From: an uncultured Verrucomicrobiota bacterium
Lineage (GTDB): Bacteria; Verrucomicrobiota; Verrucomicrobiia; Limisphaerales; UBA1319
Assembly (NCBI GenBank): GCA_903845125.1
Contig: CAIMWS010000231.1
Span: 1-34,822 of the forward strand
Length of the DNA: 34,822 nucleotides
Direction of reading: 5' to 3'
The position numbers were made by a program, and so were the translations under genes. How positions within the stretch are numbered: position 1 is the first letter of the stretch; every line of letters starts with the position of its first letter. Below are positions 14,553-24,780 of the stretch, one piece after another. The notes under the pieces were generated by a model that was not told the DNA's origin, searched no databases, and saw only the letters and a program-made list of their open reading frames with translations.

Positions 14553-15512
14553 TTACGGGTTGGCCGGGCTGAGTTTGAGAAAACGCTGGTATAATTCGCC
14601 AGCCTGCACATCCGATAGATCCTGGGCCACGACCAAGCGGCTCCGAGCCTTGACGATTTGCCCGGCGGCGACGTCACCACCAAAAAGCGAAAGATACAGG
14701 GACTGATGTCCCGCCACGCCATCCGGTGGAGTCTTATTGTAGGGCAGGGAAACCGCGAAACAATCCGTTGGCGGAGCCATGATCAAGGCAGTGATCCCTT
14801 GGGCGGAATTACGCCGCATTCCCACCGGTCCGGCCAGCCAGCGGGTGATGGACCATTGCACCGGGTTGGGCGGCAGATCCCAGCGTCCGTCAAAAATTTT
14901 GCGGATTGATTCCTGGTCGCGGGGAAACATCAGGTAAGTGCCATCCACCAAGGGATTCACGTCGGCGGGCAGGAAGGAGGCGTTGCCGCCCGCAAAAAAG
15001 TTGGGTTTCACATAAACCAAGCCTTTGAATCCCTCCGCGAAATAGGAGGAGAGGAATACCTCAAAATCAGGCATGTCCTGCAGCGGTTTGACCTGGGTTT
15101 CCAAATCGAGCGTCCGGGGATCAGACCACCGGTAAATGGCAGTCATTTCCAGAGGGTGCTCCGGGCCGGAGGGCCAATGGACTTCCAAGGCGCCATCGGC
15201 GAGGATGCGGTTGGTGGTGGGCCAGTCGCGGGCGGCATCGCCAAACCGCTTGCCACGGGAGAAAATACGGTAGTAGCTGAACAGTCCCGGCAACCCTCCT
15301 CCTTGTGCCACAGCCGCGCCGGTGGGGACGTGAATCAACTCGATCAGTCCTTGAGATTTGCCATTGAGCCGGATTTGCCCGCGCAATTGCCCGGTATCGA
15401 ACTGGTAATGGCCCGCCGTCTGGGCGGCTTTGAAGGTCAGGGATTCCTGGCCAGCGTTTCCAGTATTGATCCACGTTGCCAATCCCGCCAATAGACTCAA
15501 CCAGAGCTTCAT
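14553..15512 (-). CDS. Secreted protein of unknown function in the pseudopilin operon
   Basis: This 319-aa protein has a typical Sec signal peptide (MKLWLSLLAGLATWINTGNA, cleavage near residue 20). The mature part is beta-rich, with many Gly, Trp and aromatic residues (IYRWSDPRTLDLETQV, SYYRIFSRGKRFGDAARDW, PLVDGTYLMFPRDQESIRK). It looks like a beta-sandwich of the sugar-binding or mutarotase kind. That is an impression of composition, not a motif match, and I do not recognise the family. Placed between a 1098-aa secreted enzyme-like protein (99 bp upstream) and the REC-kinase hybrid (3 bp downstream), it is probably part of the same extracellular carbohydrate-processing function. Confidence 0.7.
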   Translation of the reverse strand: MKLWLSLLAGLATWINTGNAGQESLTFKAAQTAGHYQFDTGQLRGQIRLNGKSQGLIELIHVPTGAAVAQGGGLPGLFSYYRIFSRGKRFGDAARDWPTTNRILADGALEVHWPSGPEHPLEMTAIYRWSDPRTLDLETQVKPLQDMPDFEVFLSSYFAEGFKGLVYVKPNFFAGGNASFLPADVNPLVDGTYLMFPRDQESIRKIFDGRWDLPPNPVQWSITRWLAGPVGMRRNSAQGITALIMAPPTDCFAVSLPYNKTPPDGVAGHQSLYLSLFGGDVAAGQIVKARSRLVVAQDLSDVQAGELYQRFLKLSPANP

Positions 15513-15611
15513 GGGGCACTTTTATACTATCGATCCTGGGAATCTACAACCGATTTCATCCATACGGTTTCTGCTGCGGCACAGCCGGAGGCCCAAAGAT
15601 GGTCCCCGGAT

Positions 15612-18600
15612 TTACTCGGCATGCTGCAGACGGTAAAATTTGCGGTTGGCGGTGGATTCCGTAACCACGAACTGGCTGCCGGAGGTTTGCGCCGGTTGCT
15701 CGTGATTGATCCAGGCGGCGTTCTGATCCAATTCGGTGGCGGCCTGCAGCACAAAATTGGAAGCGGTGGCCGGCCACTGGATCTGCACCTGGCCGAATCC
15801 CGGGCCGTTGCGCAACTGCAGGGCGGCCCGTGCCGGGTATTTGATCTCCACCACCGGCGAGCCTTGCAACTGGAGGATCAGCCGGCCCTCGCTGGCCTGA
15901 TAGACATGGGGCGCTGCCAGGGGCAACTCCTGATCCTGAATCAATACCCGGGGCGTTTGCCGCACGCCATTGACCAAAATCCAGTAGGGATGATCCGGCC
16001 AGCCAGACACCTGGAAGCGAATGCCATCGGCCCGTTCCTCCAGGATGGTAAGGCGGCCCGGCGCGTGCACCAACAGCCCGTGGCGAAGGAAACTTTTGAA
16101 ATCATAAACGCAGCCTTGGCCGTACAGCCGCACGGCTCCCGCCAGCATGGTGGCGGGATTGATGGGCGGACCATCCCGCAATTGGGCGCGCAACTGGTAG
16201 CTATCCGGCAATAATCCCTGGCGCCCGGCATCCGTGCGGGGCCAGGAATGTTGAAGGCCGGCGGCAGTGATGCCATTGGCAAGCTGCCGCCACGGGCCTG
16301 CCGGGTCGTATGGGGCAAACCGATTTAGCGCGTCGGCATAGACCATGCCGCACCATTGGACGGGAAGACCGATCCAGATCGGGGCCGTCCAGCCAGTGGC
16401 CCCCAAGACCGGGATGGTGCTGTAAGGACCGACCGGTTTGGCCACCGGCGAAACGAGATAGACAAAGGGAACCCCCGTCCAGGCCCAATACCTTGCCTGG
16501 TCCAGAAAACGGGTGTAGCCGCTCAGTTCATAGCCGAGCGTATAGGCCCGCACGAGGTAGGCGGAGGCAAGGATGTCCGGGGTGTGCAAGGGGATTTCCC
16601 AGGTTTGGGCTCCCCGCGGAACGGTGTTCGAGAATTTGTCCAAGCCTTGCAGCACGCGCAAACCTTCTTTTTGGAGGCTGGCATCGCCTGAATAAGCGGC
16701 GGCTTCGAGGAGGGAAGCGACCACCTGCGCGGTCAGGCCATTGGCATCCCGCGCGAAATGGGTTTTGCCATAATCCACTCCCCCTGTCGGCGCCTGGTAA
16801 AACACGGTGCCATCGGGTTGAAACCGGGCCAGCAAATTCCGGCCGGCCGCGCGCGCGCGGTCCGCGTTTTCCACCACTGCGCCATAGACCAGGGCGGGGA
16901 CCGGATAGCGGATGTGGCCGATGGTTGTGGCATTCCGGTCGGCGGGTTGGATCAAGCTCAAAGCATCCTGGGCGGCGGTTCTCAGCCGGGCGGGCAGGCC
17001 ATTCTCCAGCACCTGTCCCGCCAGCCAGTCCATGTATAACGCGGCGTCCGCAGCAGGCTGGGCATTGAAGCCTGACCAGGCAGCGTGGCGGTATTGGTTT
17101 CCCGAGCGGATTTGGGAATCAAGCCAGCCGTGGGCGGCCAGTTCGGCATAAGCCACTGAATCGTATCCGGTGTCAGGAAGCGGGGGCAGGCCATTCAATT
17201 GTACGAATTGCTGAACGGCAGGAATGAGGCTGGCGCCTGGCCCACCCATCAGCCAGGCACGCGACACCAGGGGTTGGCTGGCAGCCAGTAATTCCCCCCC
17301 GTAAGGCAGCAGGCTGCCTTCCTCCCGGTTCTGGCCGTTGGAGCCCGGAAATACCAAGCCCATGAGGTGCCCGCCGGAATTGAAAATACGGTCCGGGGAG
17401 TCGAAGACCGGACTGAAATCCAGGTGGGAAGCCCAGGCCAGGCCCACGTAGCGCTGATCGGCGGCGATGGCCATTAGCGGGAAGGTCAGCTTCAGCGTGT
17501 CGGGCACCTGGCGTTTGGCAGCCGGGCCGACGAGGTCCGCTTCGGAACTGCTGGGTTCATTGTCCAGGTATTCCAGGCCGGCGAACAGGCCCTGGGTTTT
17601 GTTGGTTTGGAAGTTGCCCAAACCGGCGAAGAGATTCAGCATCGGCAGGTAAACGACCCGCCGGTCCTGGCTGGCGGTGACCCGGGTTTCCACGGCAATC
17701 AGGTTGGTGAGGCTGGCCGTGGAAAAAACCTGCTGAAAAACCCAGCTCGCCCCTTCGGAGTCGAGGCCTTGGGCGGTTACTTCCAGACGATTGGTTTGAA
17801 CGGTCACGGAGACGTGGTTTGAACAGGCCGCTCGCAAATCGAGCCAGGTCAATCCTTTGGCGCCCTGATAACCCAGGAGCATTTGCGAATTACCCACCGC
17901 CAGGCGCTGGCCGGCTACCCAAACCTCGAAACCACCGAGCAATCCGGGATGGTGGCGCAGTTGCAATGCGCCGTTTACGAGGGTGGGATCATTGGCGCCG
18001 ACCCGGGGTGGATCAACCACCGGCCAGACCGGAGCGGCAAAGGTTTCCCGGGCTTCAAAGCGCAGGCTGCCCAGGATGCAATTCCCCCCCGTGCCCGGGG
18101 GATCGATGCGCAGACGCCAGCCAGGCCCAAGCGAGGCCAGCGGCACGCGGGTGTCATACCATTCGCCGGCAGGCACCGCAAAGCGGACCGAGTTGGCCTC
18201 GGTGGCGCCGGTGGTAAAATAGAACACCTGGGCCATGCCGCCCTGGTCGGATTTTAGCCGGATATTCATCCAGAGCGGGGTGTTGGCCGGGTAATCCCTG
18301 GCCGGTCCGTAGATATAGGGATCGGAACCGGTGATCCCGATATTCAAGCCGCCCGAAACACTCTGCAGGGCGGACACATCATGAGCCGCCTGCCAGGCAG
18401 TGGCATCCGGCACCGTGGTGAAATCGAAATCGGGCAGGGCGCTGCGCTCCTCCATTTTAAGGAAGGCCAGCACTGCCTGTCCGCCAACTCCCGGGGGATC
18501 GATGCGCAGGCGATATCCTTTCCCCAAGGGCGGCACCGGCACCCGGCCCTCAGTCCAAGTATTGGCGGGAACCGCAAACTTAACTGAATTAGCTTCGGAC

Positions 18601-18908
18601 GGAGCCGTGCTGAAGTAAAAAACCTGGCACGTTCCCGCCTGGTCCGCTTTCAGCCGCAAGCGCAGCCAGAGCGGGGTGTTGGCGGGATAATCCCTGGCTG
18701 GCCCAGCCAGGTATGGGTCGCTGCCGCTGATCTGCGCCACCATCCCGGTGGCGCTGGCTCTGAGGCTGGAAATATCGTGTTGCGCCTGCCAGGTCTGGAC
18801 CACCTCTGGTTGGGTGAAATCGAAGGCCGGCAGGGCCGCACCCAATGACAGTTGCAGGAGTGGGTACGCCAGACAGAGCCAGCCGGTGAAGCGGTAACTT
18901 TGGTTCAT
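15612..18908 (-). CDS. Large secreted multidomain protein: two tandem beta domains, alpha/alpha-toroid body, verrucomicrobial C-terminal domain
   Basis: The 1098-aa product has a signal peptide (about 1-26). Two closely similar domains follow, at 28-156 and 159-287, each with the sequence GSDPY, then [17 protein letters not shown] and RLRIDPPG. They look like carbohydrate-binding or jelly-roll modules. A beta-sandwich region (about 300-560) leads into a helical toroid-like region (about 590-960; [39 protein letters not shown]) typical of polysaccharide lyases and unsaturated-glucuronyl-type hydrolases. It ends in a beta domain whose last residues, [12 protein letters not shown], are the style of C-terminus common on secreted verrucomicrobial proteins. 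No catalytic motif allows a family call. Its ATG overlaps the TGA of the pseudopilin gene by 4 bp (ATGA, 18905-18908), which implies translational coupling. Confidence 0.8.
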   Translation of the reverse strand: MNQSYRFTGWLCLAYPLLQLSLGAALPAFDFTQPEVVQTWQAQHDISSLRASATGMVAQISGSDPYLAGPARDYPANTPLWLRLRLKADQAGTCQVFYFSTAPSEANSVKFAVPANTWTEGRVPVPPLGKGYRLRIDPPGVGGQAVLAFLKMEERSALPDFDFTTVPDATAWQAAHDVSALQSVSGGLNIGITGSDPYIYGPARDYPANTPLWMNIRLKSDQGGMAQVFYFTTGATEANSVRFAVPAGEWYDTRVPLASLGPGWRLRIDPPGTGGNCILGSLRFEARETFAAPVWPVVDPPRVGANDPTLVNGALQLRHHPGLLGGFEVWVAGQRLAVGNSQMLLGYQGAKGLTWLDLRAACSNHVSVTVQTNRLEVTAQGLDSEGASWVFQQVFSTASLTNLIAVETRVTASQDRRVVYLPMLNLFAGLGNFQTNKTQGLFAGLEYLDNEPSSSEADLVGPAAKRQVPDTLKLTFPLMAIAADQRYVGLAWASHLDFSPVFDSPDRIFNSGGHLMGLVFPGSNGQNREEGSLLPYGGELLAASQPLVSRAWLMGGPGASLIPAVQQFVQLNGLPPLPDTGYDSVAYAELAAHGWLDSQIRSGNQYRHAAWSGFNAQPAADAALYMDWLAGQVLENGLPARLRTAAQDALSLIQPADRNATTIGHIRYPVPALVYGAVVENADRARAAGRNLLARFQPDGTVFYQAPTGGVDYGKTHFARDANGLTAQVVASLLEAAAYSGDASLQKEGLRVLQGLDKFSNTVPRGAQTWEIPLHTPDILASAYLVRAYTLGYELSGYTRFLDQARYWAWTGVPFVYLVSPVAKPVGPYSTIPVLGATGWTAPIWIGLPVQWCGMVYADALNRFAPYDPAGPWRQLANGITAAGLQHSWPRTDAGRQGLLPDSYQLRAQLRDGPPINPATMLAGAVRLYGQGCVYDFKSFLRHGLLVHAPGRLTILEERADGIRFQVSGWPDHPYWILVNGVRQTPRVLIQDQELPLAAPHVYQASEGRLILQLQGSPVVEIKYPARAALQLRNGPGFGQVQIQWPATASNFVLQAATELDQNAAWINHEQPAQTSGSQFVVTESTANRKFYRLQHAE
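18048..18827 (-). repeat. Tandem domain duplication inside the 1098-aa secreted protein
   Basis: The segments 18441-18827 and 18048-18434 encode two copies of a domain of about 129 aa. Shared landmarks at the same spacing are [35 protein letters not shown] and RLRIDPPG. The copies have diverged in between, so this is an old intragenic duplication and not an assembly artefact. Confidence 0.85.
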
Positions 18909-19654
18909 TGTTTGAAATCCAGGATGATGTTTTTGGTCTCCCCGGCGCTGAACAGGCTCACATGGTAATCCATGGAGATCAGGCAGGCTTTGCCCGCCGG
19001 ATGCTTGCGCCCGTGCTTGTAGCCCACATCGTAAAACCCCTCGCTGGATTTGCCCAGGGAGATGATGGCCGGGTGATTCAGTTCATGGGAGACATCGGAA
19101 ATCAAGAACGTCAGCGCCGGTTTCTTCACGGTGCCCAGCTTGGCGGTTTTGGGGCTGGTCACCGATGGTGGATAGTTCAACAGCGTGAATTGGTTCATGG
19201 CGTAGCTGATTTTCCAGGGATTGGCAAAGCCCGGGTATTTGACGTATTGGCGCCAATGATTCTCCTGCAAACGGACGGGACAAGGGTAAACTCCGGCGGC
19301 GAAATCGCTGTTGGAGGTTGCGTTCCCGGCCTGGAATGCGGCGCGCTTGAGGTAGCGCAAAATCAGGGTCTGGAAGTTGTTGATATTGGCATCGTCGTTG
19401 CTCGCGTTGTACCACCAGGCGAAGGGCAGCAGATCCTGGTTGTCCTCCGCATATAACAGGGTGGCCAGACCCATTTGCTTCAGATTGCTTTGGCATTTGG
19501 TGGTCAGCGCCTTGGCTTTGGCGGAGGTCAACGCGGGCAGCAGCATCCCTGCCAAAATGGCGATGATCGCTATCACCACCAACAGTTCGATCAGAGTGAA
19601 GGCGGTTTTTAAACCGCATTTCAAATCAGCCACAGACTCGTTCGCAATGACCAT
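18905..19654 (-). CDS. Type II secretion-like pseudopilin (prepilin N-terminal methylation domain)
   Basis: This 249-aa protein carries the class III prepilin signal [20 protein letters not shown] (about 18-37), with the conserved Glu5 after the processing site and a hydrophobic alpha-helix that packs in pseudopilus fibres. The residue before the Phe is Ala, not the classical Gly, as is common in this phylum. The globular part has the [19 protein letters not shown] segment and a C-terminal [20 protein letters not shown] that resembles the 'H-x9-DG' ending of planctomycete/verrucomicrobial pseudopilins, with DY instead of DG. Such proteins occur in many copies beside secreted enzymes. It is the first gene of the operon with the 1098-aa protein, and its start is about 200 bp from the divergent GH38-like gene. 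Confidence 0.9.
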   Translation of the reverse strand: MVIANESVADLKCGLKTAFTLIELLVVIAIIAILAGMLLPALTSAKAKALTTKCQSNLKQMGLATLLYAEDNQDLLPFAWWYNASNDDANINNFQTLILRYLKRAAFQAGNATSNSDFAAGVYPCPVRLQENHWRQYVKYPGFANPWKISYAMNQFTLLNYPPSVTSPKTAKLGTVKKPALTFLISDVSHELNHPAIISLGKSSEGFYDVGYKHGRKHPAGKACLISMDYHVSLFSAGETKNIILDFKQ

Positions 19655-19855
19655 TCAAACAGCTTAAACCTCCCTCGCGAGAAATAAAGCAGATTGCAGG
19701 TCGGGGCCAAATCCAGGGCGCGAAACCGGCAGGTGCCCGGGTACCAACGGATCAGACTCCCGGTGTTATTTTCGCCGTCCCGGGCTCGGATAGCCACCCC
19801 ACCTGCCGATGGAAATTGCTTGCTGGGGGCTTCGCTATTTGCCAAAAGGTTGCCC

Positions 19856-22579
19856 ATGCGAAATCCAGTTCTTCAAGTGTCCTTCTGGTTGGCGAGCCGG
19901 CTTGCGAGTCTGCTGGCGGTTTGGCTCGGATTTTTTAGCGCCGTGTGCCTGCAGCCAGTTTGGGCGGCGGCGGAAGGAGTGACGGATGTGATCGTGGTAT
20001 TTAAAACTCATTTCGACATTGGCTACACCGAAATGGCCAGCAACGTCGTGCAACGCTATCGCACCACCATGATCGACCAGGCTTTGGCGGTTTGCGACCG
20101 CAACCGGGATCTGCCGGCGGAACAGCAGTTTGCCTGGACGCTGCCGGGATGGCCCATGAAAACGATCCTGGAGGATTGGCCGGGCCAAAATCCCGGCCGG
20201 CAGCAGAAAATCCTCGAAGCCTACCGGCAGGGCCGTTTCGTAACGCACGCCTTGCCCTTCACCACCCATACGGAATTGCTCGAACTGGAAGATTTGGCCA
20301 GGGGAATGAATTTTTCCTCCACTTTGTCCCGGCGGGCCGGGCTGCCGCTGCCGCGCGACGCGAAGATGACGGATGTGCCGAGCCATGCCTGGTGCCTGGT
20401 GCCCCTGCTGAAAAGCGCGGGAGTGGATTTCCTCCACCTGGGCTGCAATGCCGGAAGCACCTCGCCCCAGGTGCCGGAACTTTATTGGTGGGAAGGCCCC
20501 GACGGATCGCGATTGCTCACCATGTATTCGCAAACTTACGGCACCGGCCTCATCCCGCCCAAGGGTTGGCCTTACACCGCCTGGCTGGCCTTGATCCATA
20601 CCGGTGACAACCATGGCCCGCCGACGCCCGAGGAGGTCAAGCAAGTCCTGGATGATGCGCGCAAAAAACTGCCCGGCGTGCGCGTCCGCATCGGCCGGTT
20701 GTCCGATTTTTCGGATTTGATCCTGGCCGCCAAACCAACGATCCCGGTGGTGCGGAGAGACATGCCGGACACGTGGATCCACGGGCCGTTGTGCGACCCG
20801 GAAGGCGCCAGCACAGCGCGCCGAGTCCGCATGGACCTGGCTGCCTTGGAAAGCCTGGGCACTGAGTTGAGCGGGTGGAAAGTTGCGGCCCCCGCCTTCC
20901 AGCCCAGCGTGCAAGCGGCCTACGAGCAGAGCCTGCTTTACGGGGAGCACACTTGGGGAGGCGGCCTCTACTGGATCATGCAGTATGAACGAGCCGACCG
21001 CTTTTTTTACTACGGCGAACAGTGGCAGGCCGCGCGCCAGAAGGGGGATTACCGGCGCATTGAATCATCCTGGGAGGAGCATTCAGACTATGCGCGCCGG
21101 GCGCGCGGATTGGTGGCCCCGGCACTGCAGGCGCAGCTTCAGGCTCTGGCCAGCTCCGTCCATTTGGACGGGGGGCGGATTGTGGTATTTAATCCTCTTC
21201 CCTGGCCGCGGACTGGCTTGGTCGAGTTGCCCGTTCCCGGCCCGGCCATTGCATCGCTGCGGCCGGCCGAAGGGGGGGATCCAGTGCCAGTAGAATGTCA
21301 GAACGGGAGGATCCGGTTCCTGGCCCGGGAGGTGCCGGCCACGGGGTATCGCACTTATCAACCTGGGCCAGCCATCAAGATTGCGGCGCCGTTCCAATGC
21401 TCCGAGCAGGGGCATTCCCTGGAATCGGCGGATTTTCGCCTGGTGGTGGATCCCCAGGCGGGTGTGATCCGTTCGGTGGTTGAGAAGCGGACCGGCCGGG
21501 AATGGGTGGAGGTCAGCGATTCCGAAGGCTTGGGTCAATACCTTTACGAGCGGTTCGATGCGGGGCAAATCCAGGCGTTTATCGATTCCTACAGCAAGAT
21601 CAAGGTTTCCTGGACGACGAATGAATTCGGCAAACCGCTGATACCGCCGGCCAGCGCGGCGCCGTATCGGGCCGCTTCACCCCGCCAGGCCAAGGTGCGC
21701 TTCGAGACTTCGCCCGTCAGCGCCAGCGCCATCCTGGAAACCGAGGCTTCGCCCGAAATCCCTGGTCGTGTCACCACGCGGGTGACGCTCTATGCCGGGC
21801 AGCCTTTCCTGGACTTGGAAATAACCTTGCATGATAAACCCGCTGATCCATGGCCGGAAGCGTGCTGGATGAGCCTGCCGTTGCGCATCGCGAAGCCAGT
21901 CTTTCAAATCGGACGTCTGGGTTCCATCATTGATCCCGCCAAGGACATTGTTCCAGGCGCCAACCGGCATTTGCTCTCGGTCAATACCGGCTTGACGGTG
22001 GCCGATGACCAGGGTGAAGGCGTTGGCATCTGTCCGCTGGACCATGCCGTGGTGAGCCTGGATCAACCGGGTTGCTGGAAATTCAGCCGGGATTTTGTGC
22101 CCCGCCGGGCGCGCGTTTATGTCAACATTTACAACAACCAGTGGAGCACCAATTTCCGGTTGTGGGACGGCGGAACTTGGACCTCGAGGGTGCGGTTATG
22201 GGCTGTGCATGGAAGAAACCAGGCGAGCCGGTTGATCACACCCGCCATGGAAGCCCGCCAGCCAATGAGCGCCGCCTATACTGCTGGCTCCGCAGGAACC
22301 CAATCTCCGATGCGCCACGGCTTGCGCGTGTCCCAAGCGGGATTGATCCCCACGGCTTTTGGCCCCAATCCGGATGGCACCGGTGTTCTGTTGAGGCTTT
22401 GGGAATTGTCCGGCCAGGCCGGCGATTGCGTGGTTCAACTGCCGGAGGGTTCTACATTCAAGACCGCCCGGCTGTGTGATTTGCGCGGCCAGTTCCAAGG
22501 TGGCGTCTTGCCGATCGACCAGGGCAAGCTCAGGATTAAAGTACGCCCATTCGCCCCTTGCAGCATGGTGTTGGAATAA
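19856..22579 (+). CDS. Secreted GH38-like (DUF5054) glycosidase family protein
   Basis: The 907-aa product starts with a Sec signal peptide (MRNPVLQVSFWLASRLASLL, cleavage after the WAAA near residue 40). It continues with the alpha-mannosidase-like N-terminal strand VIVVFKTHFDIGYTEM, the His-x-Asp metal-binding pattern of the GH38 fold. Further similarity includes the W-x-LPGWPM segment, HTELLELEDLARGM, LHLGCNAGSTSPQVPELYWW and GEHTWGGGLYW. The C-terminal half is beta-rich, as in GH38. DUF5054 members are related to alpha-mannosidases, but their substrate is not established. I chose ATG 19856 because it begins the signal peptide and is preceded by AAAAGG at about 7 nt; the frame is open to 19694 but without plausible coding. 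It is divergent from the pseudopilin operon, and 161 bp separates it from the oxidoreductase. Confidence 0.85.
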   Translation: MRNPVLQVSFWLASRLASLLAVWLGFFSAVCLQPVWAAAEGVTDVIVVFKTHFDIGYTEMASNVVQRYRTTMIDQALAVCDRNRDLPAEQQFAWTLPGWPMKTILEDWPGQNPGRQQKILEAYRQGRFVTHALPFTTHTELLELEDLARGMNFSSTLSRRAGLPLPRDAKMTDVPSHAWCLVPLLKSAGVDFLHLGCNAGSTSPQVPELYWWEGPDGSRLLTMYSQTYGTGLIPPKGWPYTAWLALIHTGDNHGPPTPEEVKQVLDDARKKLPGVRVRIGRLSDFSDLILAAKPTIPVVRRDMPDTWIHGPLCDPEGASTARRVRMDLAALESLGTELSGWKVAAPAFQPSVQAAYEQSLLYGEHTWGGGLYWIMQYERADRFFYYGEQWQAARQKGDYRRIESSWEEHSDYARRARGLVAPALQAQLQALASSVHLDGGRIVVFNPLPWPRTGLVELPVPGPAIASLRPAEGGDPVPVECQNGRIRFLAREVPATGYRTYQPGPAIKIAAPFQCSEQGHSLESADFRLVVDPQAGVIRSVVEKRTGREWVEVSDSEGLGQYLYERFDAGQIQAFIDSYSKIKVSWTTNEFGKPLIPPASAAPYRAASPRQAKVRFETSPVSASAILETEASPEIPGRVTTRVTLYAGQPFLDLEITLHDKPADPWPEACWMSLPLRIAKPVFQIGRLGSIIDPAKDIVPGANRHLLSVNTGLTVADDQGEGVGICPLDHAVVSLDQPGCWKFSRDFVPRRARVYVNIYNNQWSTNFRLWDGGTWTSRVRLWAVHGRNQASRLITPAMEARQPMSAAYTAGSAGTQSPMRHGLRVSQAGLIPTAFGPNPDGTGVLLRLWELSGQAGDCVVQLPEGSTFKTARLCDLRGQFQGGVLPIDQGKLRIKVRPFAPCSMVLE

Positions 22580-22671
22580 AAGATCCTCCGGCTTTGTTGG
22601 CCGTGGTCTCAACCTTCCATTCCGACCGAATAGGGAGCGAGAGGGTGGGCTGGTTTTGCCTGCCAACTGAA

Positions 22672-22700
22672 TTGACAGGGCCGGGATGGTGGCATAACTC
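22672..22700 (+). promoter_or_regulatory. Predicted promoter for the Gfo/Idh/MocA gene
   Basis: A perfect -35 hexamer TTGACA (22672-22677) is followed after 17 bp by TAACTC (22695-22700), or after 15 bp by CATAAC, a better -10 with poorer spacing. It lies 40-70 bp before ATG 22741. Predicted by eye. Confidence 0.4.
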
Positions 22701-22740
22701 TTGGAGAAACTAAGGCGCGATCCGCCAAATAAGATATAAA

Positions 22741-24171
22741 ATGAAAACCAACATGAACCGTCGTCGATTTCTGCATCAAGCGGCTTGGTCCGTTAGTGGG
22801 CTGGCAGCCGCTCAATACGTGGCTGTGCCGCACCTGCTCAAGGCGGCTAACGCCGGTGATAAATTGAGGTGTGTGGTCATTGGTTGCGGTGGCCGGGGGA
22901 TGAACCACTTGGAGGCGGTGACCCGCGAGAAGACCCTGGCCGAGTTGGTGGGGATCGTGGATGTCGATGAAAAGCAGCACGCGAAAGTGAAGGCTTGGCT
23001 GAAGAAAAAAGAATTGAATCCGGATGCCGTGCAGGCGTTCACCGATTACCGCAAAATGTTTGATAAGATCGGCAAGGAGATCGATGCCGTATTCATCGCC
23101 ACCCCCAATCATCATCACGCGCCTCCGGCCTTGATGGCCATGAAGGCCGGGAAACATGTGTATTGCGAGAAGCCGCTCTGCCACACCGTGGGCGAGGCGC
23201 GCGAATTGGCGGCTGCGGCCCGCCAGTGCAAAGTGGCCACCCAGATGGGCAACCAGGGACATTGCGAGGAAGGGTATCGCCGGTTGGTCGAATACATTCA
23301 GGCGGGAGTGATTGGCAAGGTCACGGAAACGTATAGCTGGACCGACCGCGCCAATGGCGGTGTCGGTCCCCGCCCCGCGGTGGAACCCGTGCCGGCTGGG
23401 TTGCATTGGGATGAATGGATCGGGCCGGCGCCCTACCGGGATTTCCATTCGGACCTGCATCCTCACGAATGGCATGGGTGGCATGATTTTGGCAACGGTT
23501 CGCTCGGAAACATGGGCTGTCATGTGCTGGATGGAGTTTATTGGGCGCTTAAGTTGGAACATCCATTAAGCATCGAGATGGAAGAGATCCGGGGGGGCAG
23601 CGAGGAGCGGTTCCCCACTGGCAGCCGTCTGCGGTGGGATTTCCCAGCCCGTGGCGACCAGCCAGCGGTTAAAGTGTTTTGGTATGAGGGGCTGAAAAAG
23701 GACGCGTCCGGGGAGGGCAAGGGCAATTTACGGCAGGCCAACGCTTCCAACCAGAACCTGCCTCCTTTGCTGGTTGAGATGCGCAATAAATATGCCGAGG
23801 ATGAATTTGAATCCAACGGCTCGCTGTATGTCGGGGACAAAGGAATCATCTATACTGGAACCTACGGCGGGCGGATGCACATACTGCCCTGGGAAAAAAT
23901 GCGGGAAACCCCGGCGCCCGCCAAGACCTTGCCGCGCACCAAGAATATCATGCTCGATTTCCTGGAGGCTGCCCGTGATGGCCGCACCAATACGGCGGCC
24001 GGTTTCGAATATGGCGCCCGGCTGACGGAATTCACCCTGCTGGGGAACCTGGCGCAATGTGCCGGGGTGAATCAGAAGGTGGAGTGGGATGGCCCGGGCA
24101 TGAAAGTCACCAACCTGAAGGATTTAAACCGTTGGGTGAAGCAGGAATATCGCCCGGGCTGGAAGGCTTGA
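22741..24171 (+). CDS. Tat-exported Gfo/Idh/MocA-family oxidoreductase
   Basis: This 476-aa NAD(P)-dependent sugar oxidoreductase has a twin-arginine signal at the N-terminus (NRRRFLHQAAWSVSGLAAAQ), so it is probably exported folded with cofactor. The Rossmann fold starts at LRCVVIGCGGRGMNHLE and continues through GIVDVDEKQ. The family hallmark EKP is in KHVYCEKPLCHT, followed by a C-terminal GFO_IDH_MocA-type domain (YSWTDRANGGVGPRP, GNMGCHVLDGVYWAL). Such periplasmic members are greatly expanded in Planctomycetes and Verrucomicrobia; some oxidise sugars to 3-keto forms ahead of glycoside cleavage. Being next to the DUF5054 glycosidase supports a role in carbohydrate breakdown, though the substrate is unknown. 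ATG 22741 and the alternative ATG 22753 (before NRRRF) are both possible. Confidence 0.92.
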   Translation: MKTNMNRRRFLHQAAWSVSGLAAAQYVAVPHLLKAANAGDKLRCVVIGCGGRGMNHLEAVTREKTLAELVGIVDVDEKQHAKVKAWLKKKELNPDAVQAFTDYRKMFDKIGKEIDAVFIATPNHHHAPPALMAMKAGKHVYCEKPLCHTVGEARELAAAARQCKVATQMGNQGHCEEGYRRLVEYIQAGVIGKVTETYSWTDRANGGVGPRPAVEPVPAGLHWDEWIGPAPYRDFHSDLHPHEWHGWHDFGNGSLGNMGCHVLDGVYWALKLEHPLSIEMEEIRGGSEERFPTGSRLRWDFPARGDQPAVKVFWYEGLKKDASGEGKGNLRQANASNQNLPPLLVEMRNKYAEDEFESNGSLYVGDKGIIYTGTYGGRMHILPWEKMRETPAPAKTLPRTKNIMLDFLEAARDGRTNTAAGFEYGARLTEFTLLGNLAQCAGVNQKVEWDGPGMKVTNLKDLNRWVKQEYRPGWKA

Positions 24172-24264
24172 TGCCCCCCTGGTTGATGGCTTTAAAATCG
24201 CACCGCAAACGCCGGCCACTGGCGGTGCCAGCGGCCGGCATCCACGGTTCCCATCCTCCGACTC

Positions 24265-24780
24265 ATGGCGCTGCCTTATAAGATTTCCACCCTGCTTTAC
24301 AGTTTCAATGTGCAGGACGAGGTGCTTTTGCAGCGGCGCACCCAGGAACCCAACCTGGGATTGTGGAGCCCGTTTGGGGGGAAACTGAAAATGGACTCGG
24401 GGGAGTCACCTTTTGCCTGCGCCTGCCGCGAAGCCTGGGAAGAAACCGGCCTGGTTTTGCAGCCTTGGGATTTGCACCTGGCCGGGATGGTCAGCGAGCA
24501 TGGATATCAAGGTCAGGCCCATTGGCTGATGTTCCTGTTTGAAGTCAAACCACGCTTGAAACAGACTCCGCCGCCGCATCGGGAGGGGGAGTTCCGATTT
24601 TTCGCGCAATCCGAGCTGCACCAACTGACCATTCCCCAAACGGATCGGGAGCAAATCTGGCCTCTGTTCTGGCGCCACCGCGGCGGTTTTTTCGCGGCTC
24701 ATTGCCACTGCCATGCTGATGGTCGGAACGATTGGTCGCTCGAAGCTGGCACCCCGGTGAATTCCCAGGCGGGATCATGA
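24265..24780 (+). CDS. Nudix hydrolase with an extended Nudix box
   Basis: The 171-aa cytoplasmic Nudix protein is similar to MutT/8-oxo-dGTPase types (FNVQDEVLLQRRTQEPNLGLW near the N-terminus). The box GKLKMDSGESPFACACREAW continues EETGL and contains the metal-binding REAWEE. Two extra residues lie between the first Gly and the first Glu compared with the canonical Gx5E spacing. Nudix enzymes cleave nucleoside diphosphates linked to another moiety; the actual substrate is not evident. Its stop overlaps the pgpA start by 4 bp (ATGA at 24777-24780), suggesting coupled translation. Confidence 0.9.
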   Translation: MALPYKISTLLYSFNVQDEVLLQRRTQEPNLGLWSPFGGKLKMDSGESPFACACREAWEETGLVLQPWDLHLAGMVSEHGYQGQAHWLMFLFEVKPRLKQTPPPHREGEFRFFAQSELHQLTIPQTDREQIWPLFWRHRGGFFAAHCHCHADGRNDWSLEAGTPVNSQAGS

